Source: Flagellimonas spongiicola (GTDB lineage: Bacteria; Bacteroidota; Bacteroidia; Flavobacteriales; Flavobacteriaceae). Taken from it: a stretch of DNA of 64,000 nt. The position numbers were made by a program, and so were the translations under genes. Of the stretch, positions 33,701-44,400 are shown piece by piece. Every line of letters begins with the position of its first letter. Position 1 is the first letter of the stretch. Below the pieces are notes generated by a model that saw only the letters and a program-made list of their open reading frames with translations, made no database searches and was not told the origin of the DNA. The stretch lies in contig NZ_JAMFMA010000002.1 in NCBI RefSeq assembly GCF_023502425.1, positions 124,001 through 188,000 on the forward strand, in the 5' to 3' direction.

Positions 33701-34130
33701 TCTATCCACAAGTGCACAAATGATTTTCAAAGCGCCTAAGCTTGAAGCTGAAAAGGCCTCTATTCTTAGTGATGACCTGTCCACGTGGGCCGCAGGAGGG
33801 GCGGAGCTCGTAGGTTCCATACGAAACAATAGTCACATCGGCTTTGAAAATCTTGATCTAAAACAATTAAAAAGCGTTAGTTTTTCTGCGTTTTATGTTG
33901 CCAATTACGATTATAAAGGCCGCTTGGAAATACGCGAAGGTTCACCAACGGGGAAAATAATAGGGTCAACAAAATTGGCCTATTTCGATGAGAACAATGA
34001 AGCTTTGAAAAGCTATTCCATTCCAATAAATGCTACATTGAATAATGGAACACTTTATTTGGTCTTCAACAATACGGAGGACCCGGAACGCTTTGTAGCA
34101 AACGCCAATTGGATTGTATTGAATTATTGA
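30777..34130 (+). CDS. ThuA / sugar dehydrogenase / PKD / cytochrome c lipoprotein
   Basis: 1117-residue mosaic lipoprotein (lipobox FSCS). Order: ThuA-like glutamine-amidotransferase fold (about 25-245; FSKTSGFRHTSIEAG, GGGFLGIHAATD, HHPTAWYHEFDGGRAFYTAMGHT); a PQQ-type glucose/sorbosone dehydrogenase propeller (about 255-680; HSGGGLEFGPNGNLFIGIGDN, DLRGKILRI, GCRNPFRFSID, WGDVGPDSG); a PKD domain (about 682-775); a class I cytochrome c (heme motif CRACH, Cys858-Cys861-His862, probable distal Met about 905); and a C-terminal CBM6-like module (about 985-1117). It probably oxidises a sugar at the cell surface and passes electrons to its own heme. The stop is 1 base from the converging lacI stop. 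A lactone product could feed the SMP-30 operon, but this is speculation. Confidence 0.88.
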   Translation: MNLYKSVLALLTVTFLFSCSSNEREILVFSKTSGFRHTSIEAGLTALHQMAKDHNFKITTTEDASYFEEDSLKTFNAVVFLNTTGDVLDAVQQADFERYIQAGGGFLGIHAATDTEYDWPWFTELVGAQFKGHPEVQTAHINVIDNKHSSTQFLDSVWIHTDEWYNFKNFNSDVNVLLEVDETSYEGGDHGPHHPTAWYHEFDGGRAFYTAMGHTDASFSDPTFLKHLFGGIDYVASNGPLDYSKAKTERIPPENRFVKEVLDFNLDEPMELAELPGEGILFIERRGHLKFFNFDTSSTTEIATMDLFYGNEDGLLGLAVDPKYKENNWIYLFYSAADGSKQQRVSRFDLNNGQLDFKSEKILLNIPVLRECCHSGGGLEFGPNGNLFIGIGDNTNPFESQGFAPIDERANRALWDAQRSAANTNDLRGKILRIKPEADGTYSIPEGNLFPVGTPNTRPEIYVMGCRNPFRFSIDSKTGFVYWGDVGPDSGQDDPVRGPKGMGEFDQARKAGFWGWPYVRGNNQQYNDYDFTKLESGPKFDPQNLVNDSPNNTGIQNLPPAQESLIWYSYDHSEEFPWLGEGGVNPMAGVVYHSADYPDANENSFPSYFENKLFVYEWMRDWIYVVTLDESQNYVKADPFMPNTEFSHPMDMLFGTDGNMYLLEYGQKWNAKNLDARLSRISYIPGNRKPVAHLQMDKEIGAAPLTIQFSADASKDYDGDKLEYEWSFENRSIVDSKASNPTYTFEKAGVYQVNLKVSDPAGNSSETSAKILVGNTSPELNIKIEPSDSLYYNNKKVTYQVNVIDKEDGNSNDKNFPQERIKVTFSYIPEGEDLIKATLGHQQNVVPEGKLLMEETDCRACHDINEKVNGPSYMEIADKYGKTDRNYLIDRIKKGGSGVWGESLMSAHPQLSVEEIGKMVDYILSLDPNQQLDGEPLPLSGTLEFNEHIGDNNSGKYVLMASYLDTGNENVPNSSLSTSAQMIFKAPKLEAEKASILSDDLSTWAAGGAELVGSIRNNSHIGFENLDLKQLKSVSFSAFYVANYDYKGRLEIREGSPTGKIIGSTKLAYFDENNEALKSYSIPINATLNNGTLYLVFNNTEDPERFVANANWIVLNY

Positions 34131-34131
34131 A

Positions 34132-35151
34132 TTAGGGGATGTTTTTTGTAGATTCCCTAGTGATTAGCGTGGTTTTAACGGTTTTGGTCGTAAATGGCAT
34201 TAAGCCATCATGCTCAATTCTATCAATAAGTATGTCCGCTGCCAATTCCCCAATATATTTACCGTGTTGACTGACCATGGTGAGCGATGGCGAAACGTAC
34301 TTGGATAATCTGCCATTGGTGAAGCCCACAACAGCTATCTCATCAGGAACTTGAACGCCTTTAAGTTTAAGGATGTTCAATGTATCAACAGCTGTAATTT
34401 CATCAAGTGCAATAATACCGTCCACGTCATTATTTGCGATTAAAAGGGCTATCAACACCTGCAAATCGTCCTTTTTACCAACTTTGACCAGTAATCGATC
34501 TTCAAAAGTTATATTAGCTTCTTTAAGCGCTTTCTGGTACCCAGCAACACGAAGTTTTCCAACACTTGAATTGGATATGCTAGAAATGACAGCTATTTTC
34601 TTACAGCCTGTTTCTACCAAATATTTGGTGGTTTTATAGCCTGCCTCAAAATCATCTACTACAATTTTGTCACAATCCAACTGATCAGTTACTCGATCGA
34701 ACATCACCATGGGAATTTGGTTTTCAATCAAATCCTGTAAGTGGGTCAAGTCTTTTTTGGCTTGGGTTTCTTCAGACAAAGACATGATTATGCCATCTAC
34801 CGTTCCTGAACTTAGCAAATCCACAGTCTGGCGCTCTTTCTGCAACGATTCATCAGAAATACAACTAATGATTCCGTAGCCTCGGGAATTGGCTTTCTGC
34901 TCTATCCCATAAAACACCTGGGTAAAGAAGTAATTTAAAATATTGGGTACGATCACACCAATGGTTTTGGTGCTTTTTTTGAGTAAGCTTAAGGCAATAT
35001 GATTTGGTCGGTAATGAACTTCTTGGGCAAAGTCCTGAATCTTCAATTTTAGTTCGCTACTTATTTCATGGCTGTCATTAATAGCTTTGGACACCGTTGA
35101 AATTGAAACGCCAAAATGTGTTGCGATATCTTTCAGGGTTGTCTTTTTCAT
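34132..35151 (-). CDS. LacI-family transcriptional regulator of the xylose genes
   Basis: 339 residues. N-terminal LacI helix-turn-helix (TTLKDIATHFGVSISTVSKAINDSHEIS, about 3-30) with the hinge helix region (YRPNHIALSLLKK), then a periplasmic-binding-like sensor domain (TIGVIVPNILNYFFTQVFYGIEQKA through DEIAVVGFTNGRLSKYVSPSLTMVSQ). The gene follows xylA by 41 bases in the order xylB-xylA-lacI. It is the natural candidate for binding the CG-centred palindromes at 38167-38197 and 11049-11069. The effector may be xylose or xylulose, but this cannot be read from sequence. Confidence 0.9.
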   Translation of the reverse strand: MKKTTLKDIATHFGVSISTVSKAINDSHEISSELKLKIQDFAQEVHYRPNHIALSLLKKSTKTIGVIVPNILNYFFTQVFYGIEQKANSRGYGIISCISDESLQKERQTVDLLSSGTVDGIIMSLSEETQAKKDLTHLQDLIENQIPMVMFDRVTDQLDCDKIVVDDFEAGYKTTKYLVETGCKKIAVISSISNSSVGKLRVAGYQKALKEANITFEDRLLVKVGKKDDLQVLIALLIANNDVDGIIALDEITAVDTLNILKLKGVQVPDEIAVVGFTNGRLSKYVSPSLTMVSQHGKYIGELAADILIDRIEHDGLMPFTTKTVKTTLITRESTKNIP

Positions 35152-35192
35152 GCTACCAATTCACTACCAGACCAATCATAGCCCGTAATTAT

Positions 35193-36518
35193 TTAACTAT
35201 ACTGATTCAATATATTCTCATAAAGTTCTTGTTTACCACTGATTTGCTCAGGTTCGCCTTGTTCTTGAGCATAGTCGTACAAATCCGTCAAGGAAAGTTT
35301 CCCTGCTGTATACGAAGCTCCTTTTCCAGAATCAAAGGAAGAATAGCGTTTGGACAACAATGATTCGTAGGGTGAAGATCTTAATACCTCATCCGCAATC
35401 AACAACCCTCTTGCAAAGGTATCAGCGCCTCCAATATGTGCCAGGAATATGTCCTCTAAATCCGTTGAGTTTCTTCGCGTTTTGGCATCAAAATTTATTC
35501 CGCCACCTTGAAGTCCACCAGCTTTCAAAAATACCAGCATAGCTTCCGTGGTTTCCAATACATTATTCGGGAATTGATCGGTATCCCATCCGTTTTGATA
35601 ATCTCCTCTATTGGCATCAATGCTTCCTAACATGCCAGCATTAGCGGCAACTTGAAGTTCGTGTTGAAATGTATGCTGTGCTAGCGTCGCATGATTTACT
35701 TCTATATTAAGTTTAAAATCATTCTCCAAACCGTATTCCTTTATGGTGTTTATGGAAGTGGCGCAGTCAAAATCGTATTGATGTTTGGTAGGCTCCATAG
35801 GTTTTGGCTCAATAAAGAATGTGCCCTTAAAACCTTGACTACGGGCATAGTCTTTCGCCATATTTAGAAACCTACCGATATTGTCTTGCTCCAATTTCAT
35901 ATTGGTGTTCAAAAGCGACATATATCCTTCTCTACCTCCCCAAAACACATAGTTCTCCCCATTTAGGGCAATGGTGGCGTCCAAGGCAATTTTTACCTGA
36001 GCGCCGGCTCGAGCCACAACATCAAAATTAGGGTTGGTCGCGGCCCCGTTCATGTATCTAGGATGCGAAAAACAGTTGGAAGTTCCCCACAACAATCGGA
36101 CACCAGACGCTTCTTGTTTTTGCTGTAAATAGGCCACGATTTCCTGAATTCGTTTTTCAGACTCACTTAATGTCTTGGCCTCATCTACCAAATCATAATC
36201 GTGGAAACAGTAATAATCAAAGCCCATTTTTGTTACAAACTCAAAAGCCGCGTCGGCCTTTTGTTTTGCAGCCTCTACTGGATCAGTAGCGGTTGCCCAT
36301 GGAAACTCTTTGGTGCCAGGCCCAAAAGGATCTCCACCAGTTCCGCATAGTGTATGCCAATAGGCCATAGCAAACTTAAAATGTTCACGCATGGTTTTCC
36401 CTGCCACTACTTGCTCTGGGTTATAAAATTTAAAGGACATGGGGTTGTCCGATTCCTTTCCTTCATACATGATTTCACCAATCCCTTTAAAATATTCCGT
36501 ATCTCCAATTAGTGCCAT
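35193..36518 (-). CDS. xylA: Xylose isomerase
   Basis: 441 residues, the usual length of class II xylose isomerase, which converts D-xylose to D-xylulose in the cytoplasm with two divalent metal ions. Landmarks: [11 protein letters not shown] at the start, [11 protein letters not shown] (catalytic His-Asp pair about 103), [52 protein letters not shown] (metal Glu), NVELNHATLA-like [19 protein letters not shown], and [17 protein letters not shown]. It starts 1 base after xylB ends, clearly co-translated. The upstream operator region at 38128-38208 serves the whole xylB-xylA-lacI unit. Confidence 0.97.
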   Translation of the reverse strand: MALIGDTEYFKGIGEIMYEGKESDNPMSFKFYNPEQVVAGKTMREHFKFAMAYWHTLCGTGGDPFGPGTKEFPWATATDPVEAAKQKADAAFEFVTKMGFDYYCFHDYDLVDEAKTLSESEKRIQEIVAYLQQKQEASGVRLLWGTSNCFSHPRYMNGAATNPNFDVVARAGAQVKIALDATIALNGENYVFWGGREGYMSLLNTNMKLEQDNIGRFLNMAKDYARSQGFKGTFFIEPKPMEPTKHQYDFDCATSINTIKEYGLENDFKLNIEVNHATLAQHTFQHELQVAANAGMLGSIDANRGDYQNGWDTDQFPNNVLETTEAMLVFLKAGGLQGGGINFDAKTRRNSTDLEDIFLAHIGGADTFARGLLIADEVLRSSPYESLLSKRYSSFDSGKGASYTAGKLSLTDLYDYAQEQGEPEQISGKQELYENILNQYS

Positions 36519-36519
36519 T

Positions 36520-38004
36520 TTACGATTTGTTTATGATTAAGTCTAATTCTTTTTTCCAATTATTATATGCCAACTCATATGCCTTTTTATCCTTAAAGGG
36601 CATATAGGTCATCACATGGTCGTTTTCCATATATTTTGAAAAACTTTGGTATCCATTTGTTGTAATTTCACAAGCCCTAGCAGCTCCTATTGCCCCAGTG
36701 GTATTGTAAATTTCTATCTCCTGTTGTATCAATGTTGCGATGGTATTTGAAAAAATTTCCGAACGAAAAAGATTGTCATTACCCGCCCGTATTACGTTAG
36801 CAGCGATTTCATCCGATTTCAGAATTTCCATGCCATAAACGAATGAAAACGCAATTCCTTCAAGTGTTGCCCTACATAAATGCGCTTTGGTATGCCGATT
36901 TAAATCCAAATTCAAGATTCTTGTACCTACATCTTGATTTAACAGCATGCGTTCTGCGCCGTTACCAAAAGGAATAACACAAACACCGTCGGACCCAATA
37001 GCTATAGCCCCGGCCAAGCTGTTCATTTCTTCATAGGATGATACCGATAAATTATTCAGCAACCATCTGTACTGAATACCAGCTCCATTAATACATAGCA
37101 ATTTGCCAATATTGCGTTGGGTGTTTTTGAGATAATTCACATGGGCAAAATTGTTCACCCTTGCGCTTTCCTTCACTGAAAGATTATCGGTAACTGCATA
37201 AACAACACCGGAAGTTCCACCTGTGGCCGCAACTTCACCAGGATTGAACACATTTAAAGAAAGGGCATTATTAGGCTGATCACCAGCCCTATATAAAATG
37301 GGTGTCCCCTTCAACAGGCCGCTCTCCTTGGCACCTTTCTCGGACACACTGCTTTGTACAGCGAATGTATCCACTACTTCTGGTACCAACGTTTTTGAAA
37401 TCCCAAATGCATCTAAAATATCTTCTGAGACATCTTCATCTTGAAAATTCCAAAAAATTCCTTCAGACAGCCCAGAAATTGTAGTTTGATAATCATCAGT
37501 GAATTTGAATGCCAAGTAATCCCCCGGAAGCATGAACTTATGCACCTTTTTATAGGTTTCCGATTCATTTTCCTTGACCCAACCCAATTTGGCCGCAGTG
37601 AAGTTTGCTGGAGAATTCAATAACTCGCTATCACATTTAGCAGCGCCAATTTTATGGTATGCCCGATTTCCAATTTCCACAGCTCTACTATCACACCAAA
37701 TAATGGAATTTCTCAGCGGTTTCCCTTCCGTATCCACTACTACTAAACCATGCATTTGATAAGCTATTCCGATTCCGAGAATATCTTTTGGTTTGATTGA
37801 AGCCGATTGGAGGATTTTTGAAATACCTTGACACACCAAATTCCACCAAGTTTCGGGATCTTGCTCTGCCCAGCCCTTTTCAGGGGCATGCATGGACATT
37901 TCCTGCTCGGGTTCTTGAACGACCATAACACTCTTACCAGTACTTTGTGCTACCAAGGCAATTTTTATCGAAGAGCTTCCGAGATCGATTCCTAAATAAT
38001 ACAT
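36520..38004 (-). CDS. xylB: Xylulokinase (FGGY family)
   Basis: 494-residue FGGY carbohydrate kinase that phosphorylates D-xylulose. Visible: [13 protein letters not shown] (ATP phosphate loop, residues 5-17), [34 protein letters not shown], and [11 protein letters not shown] with the catalytic Asp near residue 236; the C-terminal ATP-binding parts include GGTSGVVYA and the late [16 protein letters not shown] segment, in place of the more common GGGAKS. Next to xylA the function is secure. A TACATTTG box (38037-38030 on the minus strand, an exact TAnnTTTG) lies 26 bases upstream of the start and is a candidate -7 element; the shared composite operator lies farther upstream. Confidence 0.95.
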   Translation of the reverse strand: MYYLGIDLGSSSIKIALVAQSTGKSVMVVQEPEQEMSMHAPEKGWAEQDPETWWNLVCQGISKILQSASIKPKDILGIGIAYQMHGLVVVDTEGKPLRNSIIWCDSRAVEIGNRAYHKIGAAKCDSELLNSPANFTAAKLGWVKENESETYKKVHKFMLPGDYLAFKFTDDYQTTISGLSEGIFWNFQDEDVSEDILDAFGISKTLVPEVVDTFAVQSSVSEKGAKESGLLKGTPILYRAGDQPNNALSLNVFNPGEVAATGGTSGVVYAVTDNLSVKESARVNNFAHVNYLKNTQRNIGKLLCINGAGIQYRWLLNNLSVSSYEEMNSLAGAIAIGSDGVCVIPFGNGAERMLLNQDVGTRILNLDLNRHTKAHLCRATLEGIAFSFVYGMEILKSDEIAANVIRAGNDNLFRSEIFSNTIATLIQQEIEIYNTTGAIGAARACEITTNGYQSFSKYMENDHVMTYMPFKDKKAYELAYNNWKKELDLIINKS

Positions 38005-38127
38005 TGATTACGAATTTGTTGAGTCCTATCAAATGTAAAGAATGCGATATCGAAAAACACTTTTGACAGCAAACAAAACCTGAATTTGGCTTTCCTTGGT
38101 ATAGCTGTAAGGTGGTTATGACAATTG

Positions 38128-38208
38128 TATACTTCTGATTTACAGCTTCTTAAAAATCAATCCATTTTACGAAAAGTTTTCGAAAAGGTTTTCGTAATTA
38201 TTTCGTAA
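38128..38208 (-). promoter_or_regulatory. Composite operator upstream of xylB-xylA-lacI
   Basis: The plus strand carries TATACTTCTGATT (38128-38140), then a nested palindrome: outer arms TTACGAAAA (38167-38175) and TTTTCGTAA (38189-38197), centre TTTTCGAAAA (38177-38186). A further TTTCGTAA follows at 38201-38208. The step from block to palindrome centre is the same 38 bases as at 10999-11056. CG-centred palindromes are characteristic of LacI-family operators, and lacI is the last gene of this unit. It lies 124-205 bases upstream of the xylB start, farther than a simple promoter-blocking site, so looping, activation or an upstream promoter are possible. Confidence 0.72.
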
Positions 38209-38233
38209 CGCCGATATATTAGAAAGGTATCTA

Positions 38234-41200
38234 CTAATTATTTATGGCATATTTGATGATTTCGAGCCGTCTTTGATCCAGTTTCTTTGCATCCACCAGG
38301 CTTTGCGCTGTCTGAAAATCTTTTTGATACATTGCCAATACGTTTTGAGCATTGGTGTTAGTTGAAGTAGCCGCTTCAATTTTATCCAAAAGTGCTTCCT
38401 TTTTCGCCGTAGCGCCCAACTTATCCAAAGACAATAAGGTAAATATGGTATTCAAATTGATCGTGCCGGCAGCATCATAATCCACAACCTTCTTGAAATA
38501 GTTTTGCGCCTCCTGGTTGTTTCCCAGTTTTTGGTTATTGATTCCAAGCAAATAATCAGGCATCCTGGTATCAGGGTTGTATGGTGCCCCTACTCCTAAA
38601 TTCTCCGTCCATGCTTTTGAAGTTTCTAAAAGTGTATTTGCCTTGCTAAATTGGTTTTTACCCATTAACTCTTTGGCTAAAAACACATGAGCTTGATCAT
38701 AAATTCTCTTGCTTTCAGATGCATGTTCAAAAGGAAGAATGTTCAATTCGGCCAATACATTTATCGCTTTTGAATAGGATCTATTCCCAACTAAAGCTTT
38801 TGCATAACTCAATCCCAAATTGTAGTTGTCCGGAAATTTTCGGGTCGCTTTTTTACCTAAAACCACAGCTTCCGCCATTTTATAATGGGATAAGTAAAAG
38901 CGCATTAAATCGTCCCAGTTTTTCCAATATCCGGTATTTAGGGACACTGCTTTTTGATAATCCTCCAACTTAGCATCATAACTGGCCATGGTAGTCGATT
39001 CTGCCCTAAACTTGTAAAAAGCATCATTGTCTGACTCCATTCCGCATGCTACAAGCAATTTTAGGGCCTTGTCTTTCAGTCCCACCGCCATATAGTTTTG
39101 CGCTAGAAAGTACTTGAACCTCCAATTAGTATTGCTATTGACTGCCCACTCCATTGCAGGAACCATTTCACGACGATACGGAAAGACAAAATCAGGTGAA
39201 GCCGCTGCCACTTCCTGTAACAATACTTCACTTTTTGAAGAATTGGTGTTAGCCATTATATAAGCTAACAGTAGTTTAGATTTACTATCGTCAGTGTTTA
39301 AAGCTAAAAGCTCTTCTGCCATTTGCTCTTGTCCCAAATTCAGGTATGTTATGGCCAACTCCAAAATGGTCTCATTTCCAAATTCATTCTGAACATTTTG
39401 AAGGATTTGGGAGGTTGACTTACCTTCTAATTTTAGGGCTTCCAAGTTAGCAAAATGGTTTATCGGACTTATTTCAGCAATACGTCTAAGCTGATTTCGG
39501 ATTTCATCTACGTTTTGCGAAATTCTACTTGCTACCAGCAACACTTGTCTTGCGTTAAGATTGTAGGTGTTGAATGCCAATGATTTCTCAGCGTATTCCA
39601 CGGCCTTTTCCAGATTTTTCCCATGCATGTAAATTTCCGCCATGACGGCGTATGCTGCTGATCTAAATTGAATGGATCTTGCTGCCCAACCAAGTGCTTC
39701 CAGCGCATTTACAGCGTCATTTTGAGCCCAATAGGCAAGTCCTGATAGATAATTGGCCTTGGGATCATAAATATCCAATTGCAGTGCCTTAGCTGTATGC
39801 CCCAATGCATTTGAATATCTGGTTTTTCTATATTCAGCTTCCGCCATAAGTGTATGGGCTCTAGCATGAAAAGCATCTAATTTGAATAACTCTTGAAGTT
39901 TTTCTTCTGCCAAGGCATATTCTCGGTATTTCATTGCTTCAGACGCCTCGTGATACAATTTCTCAATCTTTGAAGCAGCTACCTTTGGATTGTATTTGAA
40001 ATCTTTTTTAAGAATGGTCTTCTTTTCTGAAGTATAGACTAATTTGTCCGCCCCTAAATAAATAGCCAATGTGTCATCATCCTTGCAATCAACGGATTGC
40101 TCAAACACTTGCATTGGATTCATTTGTAAATTTTCTTGGAAAAATACTTGTTCTCCATTGACAAAAATTTGTAATGGCTGGTCAAAAGCCTGAAGCGCAT
40201 TGATACCCAGTGTGGCGCTAGCTCCATTTCGTTCAACGTTAAGCACCCCATATTCAGATACGGCTTCCATACCTCCAATTTCCTTTATTGGAAACCATAT
40301 TTCGTTCCAAGAATCCATCATGTATGGGTCAAAATTTGCTTGGGAAACTGGGTTTTCCGCCCCTGGAAAATACTGATTGAGCAAACGGCCTGCTTGAAAT
40401 TCTATGTACTGCCCGTCTGTGTCTGTCAATAGGTCTTCCCATATACCCCCTGCTCTTGACAACGCCCATAACCACAATTTTTGTCCAGGCATTTCTTCAT
40501 ATGAAGAAAGGTGTCCAAATCCAACTTTTCGATCATGGTAGTATCCTCCAAAATAATTTTGATAATCCCCAACAATATGATAGGATTTAGCAGGCCCAAA
40601 ATTGTTATTGCGGTACATCGCCAAATTCCTGCCTTTGTCATCAATAGGCCATTTACGCCATGTTCCATCATGTTCCAAAAAGCCATTCCCAGGAATAAAG
40701 AACTCCAAATCATCAGCAGTTGGTGCCGCACCAGTCATCCAATTGTAGTACGACTGATTTAAAGGTGTTCCGTTATACCAAGAGGCATTGGTTTCAAAAT
40801 AGGCCTTGTCCCCTTCCAACTTGATTTCTACCTGCCAATATGTTCTTGAAGGCAAATCAAGGTTTCCTACTACACAGCTTACACTTCCATCATCATTCTT
40901 CCTAGTACTGTAATCAACGGGTGTAGCGGTTGATGGGTGATGTCCAATAATCCCAAAATTGAATTCGATTCCTCCAGAGGTCCAAGGGCCTCGCATGGCA
41001 ATATTTCTAAATTTCACTACCTCATTGCGATACAAAAACTCATTTCCTGTACTTTTCTCTATTGCTCCCCAGACCTTTCCTCCAACTTCTGGCAAGACAT
41101 ATACTTCTATGAATTCATTTTCAAGTTTTACAACCTTCCATCCTTTTTTTTGTGCAGTATGGGAATAGCCCTCATATTTGAAGTATGGAAATATCTTAGG

Positions 41201-41383
41201 GTTCTCATTTAGTATTGGAACAGGGTTCGGCGAATCAAATCCATAGGTATCCAATTGACGTATTTCCTCAGTAATTGTTGCTGATTGGGAAAGTAACCAA
41301 CACGGTATCAAAAACAATAGCATCAGCGTTCCATACAATCTAGTGCTAGACTTATCAGTTGGTTTTCTGAATAGTGTTCTCAT
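38234..41383 (-). CDS. DUF5107 and TPR-repeat exported protein
   Basis: 1049 residues with a long signal peptide (ending LLSQS). Residues about 60-400 form a DUF5107 domain, a galactose-mutarotase-like beta fold: EGYSHTAQKKGWKVVKLEN, YVLPEVGGKVWGAIEKSTGNEFLY, GPWTSGGIEFNFGIIGHHPST, SYYNWMTGAAPT and FGHLSSYEEMPGQKLWLW. From about 480 on there are repeated TPR helices (for example YREYALAEEKLQELFKLD, ALGHTAKALQLDIYDPKANY). Proteins of this type are found with sugar-utilisation genes and may act on glycans, but no activity is established to my knowledge. It follows the FG-GAP/UnbV gene by 33 bases and precedes the xylB operator, so it belongs to the sigma/SusCD locus. Confidence 0.83.
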   Translation of the reverse strand: MRTLFRKPTDKSSTRLYGTLMLLFLIPCWLLSQSATITEEIRQLDTYGFDSPNPVPILNENPKIFPYFKYEGYSHTAQKKGWKVVKLENEFIEVYVLPEVGGKVWGAIEKSTGNEFLYRNEVVKFRNIAMRGPWTSGGIEFNFGIIGHHPSTATPVDYSTRKNDDGSVSCVVGNLDLPSRTYWQVEIKLEGDKAYFETNASWYNGTPLNQSYYNWMTGAAPTADDLEFFIPGNGFLEHDGTWRKWPIDDKGRNLAMYRNNNFGPAKSYHIVGDYQNYFGGYYHDRKVGFGHLSSYEEMPGQKLWLWALSRAGGIWEDLLTDTDGQYIEFQAGRLLNQYFPGAENPVSQANFDPYMMDSWNEIWFPIKEIGGMEAVSEYGVLNVERNGASATLGINALQAFDQPLQIFVNGEQVFFQENLQMNPMQVFEQSVDCKDDDTLAIYLGADKLVYTSEKKTILKKDFKYNPKVAASKIEKLYHEASEAMKYREYALAEEKLQELFKLDAFHARAHTLMAEAEYRKTRYSNALGHTAKALQLDIYDPKANYLSGLAYWAQNDAVNALEALGWAARSIQFRSAAYAVMAEIYMHGKNLEKAVEYAEKSLAFNTYNLNARQVLLVASRISQNVDEIRNQLRRIAEISPINHFANLEALKLEGKSTSQILQNVQNEFGNETILELAITYLNLGQEQMAEELLALNTDDSKSKLLLAYIMANTNSSKSEVLLQEVAAASPDFVFPYRREMVPAMEWAVNSNTNWRFKYFLAQNYMAVGLKDKALKLLVACGMESDNDAFYKFRAESTTMASYDAKLEDYQKAVSLNTGYWKNWDDLMRFYLSHYKMAEAVVLGKKATRKFPDNYNLGLSYAKALVGNRSYSKAINVLAELNILPFEHASESKRIYDQAHVFLAKELMGKNQFSKANTLLETSKAWTENLGVGAPYNPDTRMPDYLLGINNQKLGNNQEAQNYFKKVVDYDAAGTINLNTIFTLLSLDKLGATAKKEALLDKIEAATSTNTNAQNVLAMYQKDFQTAQSLVDAKKLDQRRLEIIKYAINN

Positions 41384-41416
41384 ATCCTATTGGTTTTAGT
41401 TGGTTGTGTCTATAGA

Positions 41417-44400
41417 TTAGTTTGCCCAAAGCAGGGTTTCAAGCGGTGCGTTGTTTTTTACAAACACTAACAGCTTGGAATCATTGGCCAATTCCAATAG
41501 TGCTATATCCCGAACCTCGCCTTCAACATTCAGTCCGTATTCAACTGGATTCGCATTTTCGAAATTACCTTTGCCATCCCCCAATAATAAGGTTCCTTTG
41601 TTCGCATCGTATCTTCCATACTTCACACGAGTACCAAAGAAATTGCCCCCTAACAATAGGTCCAGGTTTCCGTCATTATTAAAGTCTTCGATTAAAATTC
41701 CATATACCGGAGCCAATTGAGCTTCTTTTGGCAATGCTGTAAATTGAAATTGGTCACTGCCCAAATTTTCCAAATAACTACTCTGAAAATTTTTGACCTG
41801 CATCACCGAACTGGACTCCAAATCCTGAGGTGAGAATATATCTGTGATCTTTTCATTGGCATAATCCTCATAGTTGACGTATTTGGATTTCAAACCATTT
41901 AATTGTTCTACCAAGTCATCCTTTGAAAAAACAGGAAACTCTTCGCCCATGATGTAGGAGCACAGAATGGGATCTATAGATCCATTGTCATCAAAATCCT
42001 TAACATAAAGCGTGGCAGGTTCTTCAGGTGATGCTTTAAGTTGGGAGTTCAACCCAAAATTTCCGAGTACATAATCCATATCGCCATCACCATCTAAGTC
42101 ATCTTCTGCAATTGTATTCCAAAACCCTTCACTATTGGTTACACCAGTACTATTGGTCACTTCTTCTAATTTGTTTCCATTCCCTGAAAAGAACCGTATT
42201 GGCATCCATTCACCAACGAGAATCAAATCCAGTTGTTCATCTGCGTTGTAGTCTGTCCACAAGGCATCAGTCACCATTCCTGGGTATTCCAAATCTGGGT
42301 GGATTTCTTTAGTACGGTCTTCAAATTTTCCATTACCGTCGTTGAGCAATACATAACTACGTGGTGCAGTAGGATAAGCGCCAGGAGATAATCGCCCACC
42401 TACAAATAAATCCATATCGCCGTCATTATCAATATCGCCAGATTTGACACATGACCCACTAGTAAGCATTTGGGGTAAGCTACTTGTACTTTTCCTAAAT
42501 TGACCACGTCCATTATTAAGATAAAGTCTGTCTTGCAGTGCTGGGTCGTCTGGTTCAAAAGCATTACCCCCACTCACCACATACAAGTCCAAGTCCCTAT
42601 CACCATCGGCATCAAAAAAGCGGGCCCCTATGTCTTCTGAATCTATATCTTGGTTAAGAAACCCGTTGTTCTGCGCTACAAAATTTCCAGTCTTGTCTTG
42701 CACCAACAACTCACCGGAACTTCCCTTCGCCCCTCCAATAAATGCATCGTCAAGACCATCTCCGTTAACGTCCCCGTATGCAATTCTAGGACCTTGGGTT
42801 GATAATTGATGCGGCAACAAACGCTCTCGTTTAAAATCGTTGTATTCATTTTCCTTATGCTCAAAAGCCATTTTACCTGGTTCCGTGGCGGAAAACAAAC
42901 CTTTTGCTTCTTCGCTGATGGTACTTTCAAGGATGGTAACCGCTTCGACTTGATAGAACTCTAGTGTTGTATTGGCCTTACTATTTTTCAGCTCCTGAAT
43001 CTTACCATCTGGCCAATTCACGATAACACGCTCAACAATAGAATCTGTGCCTAAACCAAAAATCAAATTGTAAGGCATGGAAGATTGGTATCCACGACTA
43101 GGTATCATTTCCTGTACCATGGATTTTCCATTTTGTTCCAAAACCACCTTGGCACCTACACCAAACTTATTCCATTTATTGCCAATCAATTTGACTTTGA
43201 GATGATTGTTATTGAGGTGAAGCTCGCTATTGTTTCTGTAGATAAAGGCTTTTTCATCGATATTGTTTACCACAAGATCCAAATCGCCATCATTATCCAA
43301 ATCGCCATAGGCGGCACCATTTGACAATGACTTTTGATTCAACCCCCAATCCAAGTTTTTCTTAGTGAAAGTTAGATCGCCATTATTGTGGAACATGTAA
43401 TTCTCCACAACTGCCGAAGGCATATTGGTAAGTAACTCAGTGATAGCTGTTTTTTGTCCTGTTCTATTTTCATTCAATTTTTCCTGTACAGCATAATTGA
43501 TGAAATCCATATTGGTATAATCACGTTTGTAACCGTTGGTGACATACACATCTTTATGGCCGTCATTGTCATAATCAGCAATAAGAGACGCCCAACTCCA
43601 ATCCGTATTTGATATTCCTGAATATTGCCCTATTTCCGAAAAGGAATTTCCGTGGTTATTTAAGTGCATCATATTGCGCATGGTCTGATTATAAAATCCC
43701 GACTTTTCCAGCAGACTATGCTTTTCAAAATTATCTGGGCCTGAAACCATTTTTTGGCGGTAATTATCCTCTGGGAGCATGTCCAAGGTCATAATGTCCG
43801 TAAACCCATCATTATTGATATCGGCAATATCGCTGCCCATTGAGAACAAGGATGTATGACCTACATAATCCTCCAAACTTTCGGAGAATGTTCCATCTTG
43901 ATTGTTGAGATAGAGGTAATCTTGTTCATTATAGTCATTGGAAACATAAATATCCAACCAACCATCGTTGTTTACATCAGAAACTGATACACCTAAGCCA
44001 AAGCCGAGAACGTTGGATACCAAACCTGCTTCGCCACTGGCATCATAAAACCAACCATTCTCATTTTTGTAAAGTTTATCCGAATATGCCTCGTTTTTTC
44101 GATTTTTGAGCTTGTATGTTATTCGATCAAAGCCTGCATATTCCTGGGTTGAATGATTAAGAAGATATAAATCCAAATCTCCATCGTTATCATAATCAAA
44201 AAAGGACGCTTGCGTCGTATACCCTGTATCATCCAAACCGAATGCTTCGGCACTCTCTGTAAATGTAAGGTCGCCATTATTTATAAATAGCAGATTGTGA
44301 CGTTTATGGGGACTTTTCGCTGCTGATCGACATACGTAAATATCCAATAAGCCATCTGCATTGACATCAGCCATTGTGGTTCCTGTATTCCAAAATCCAT

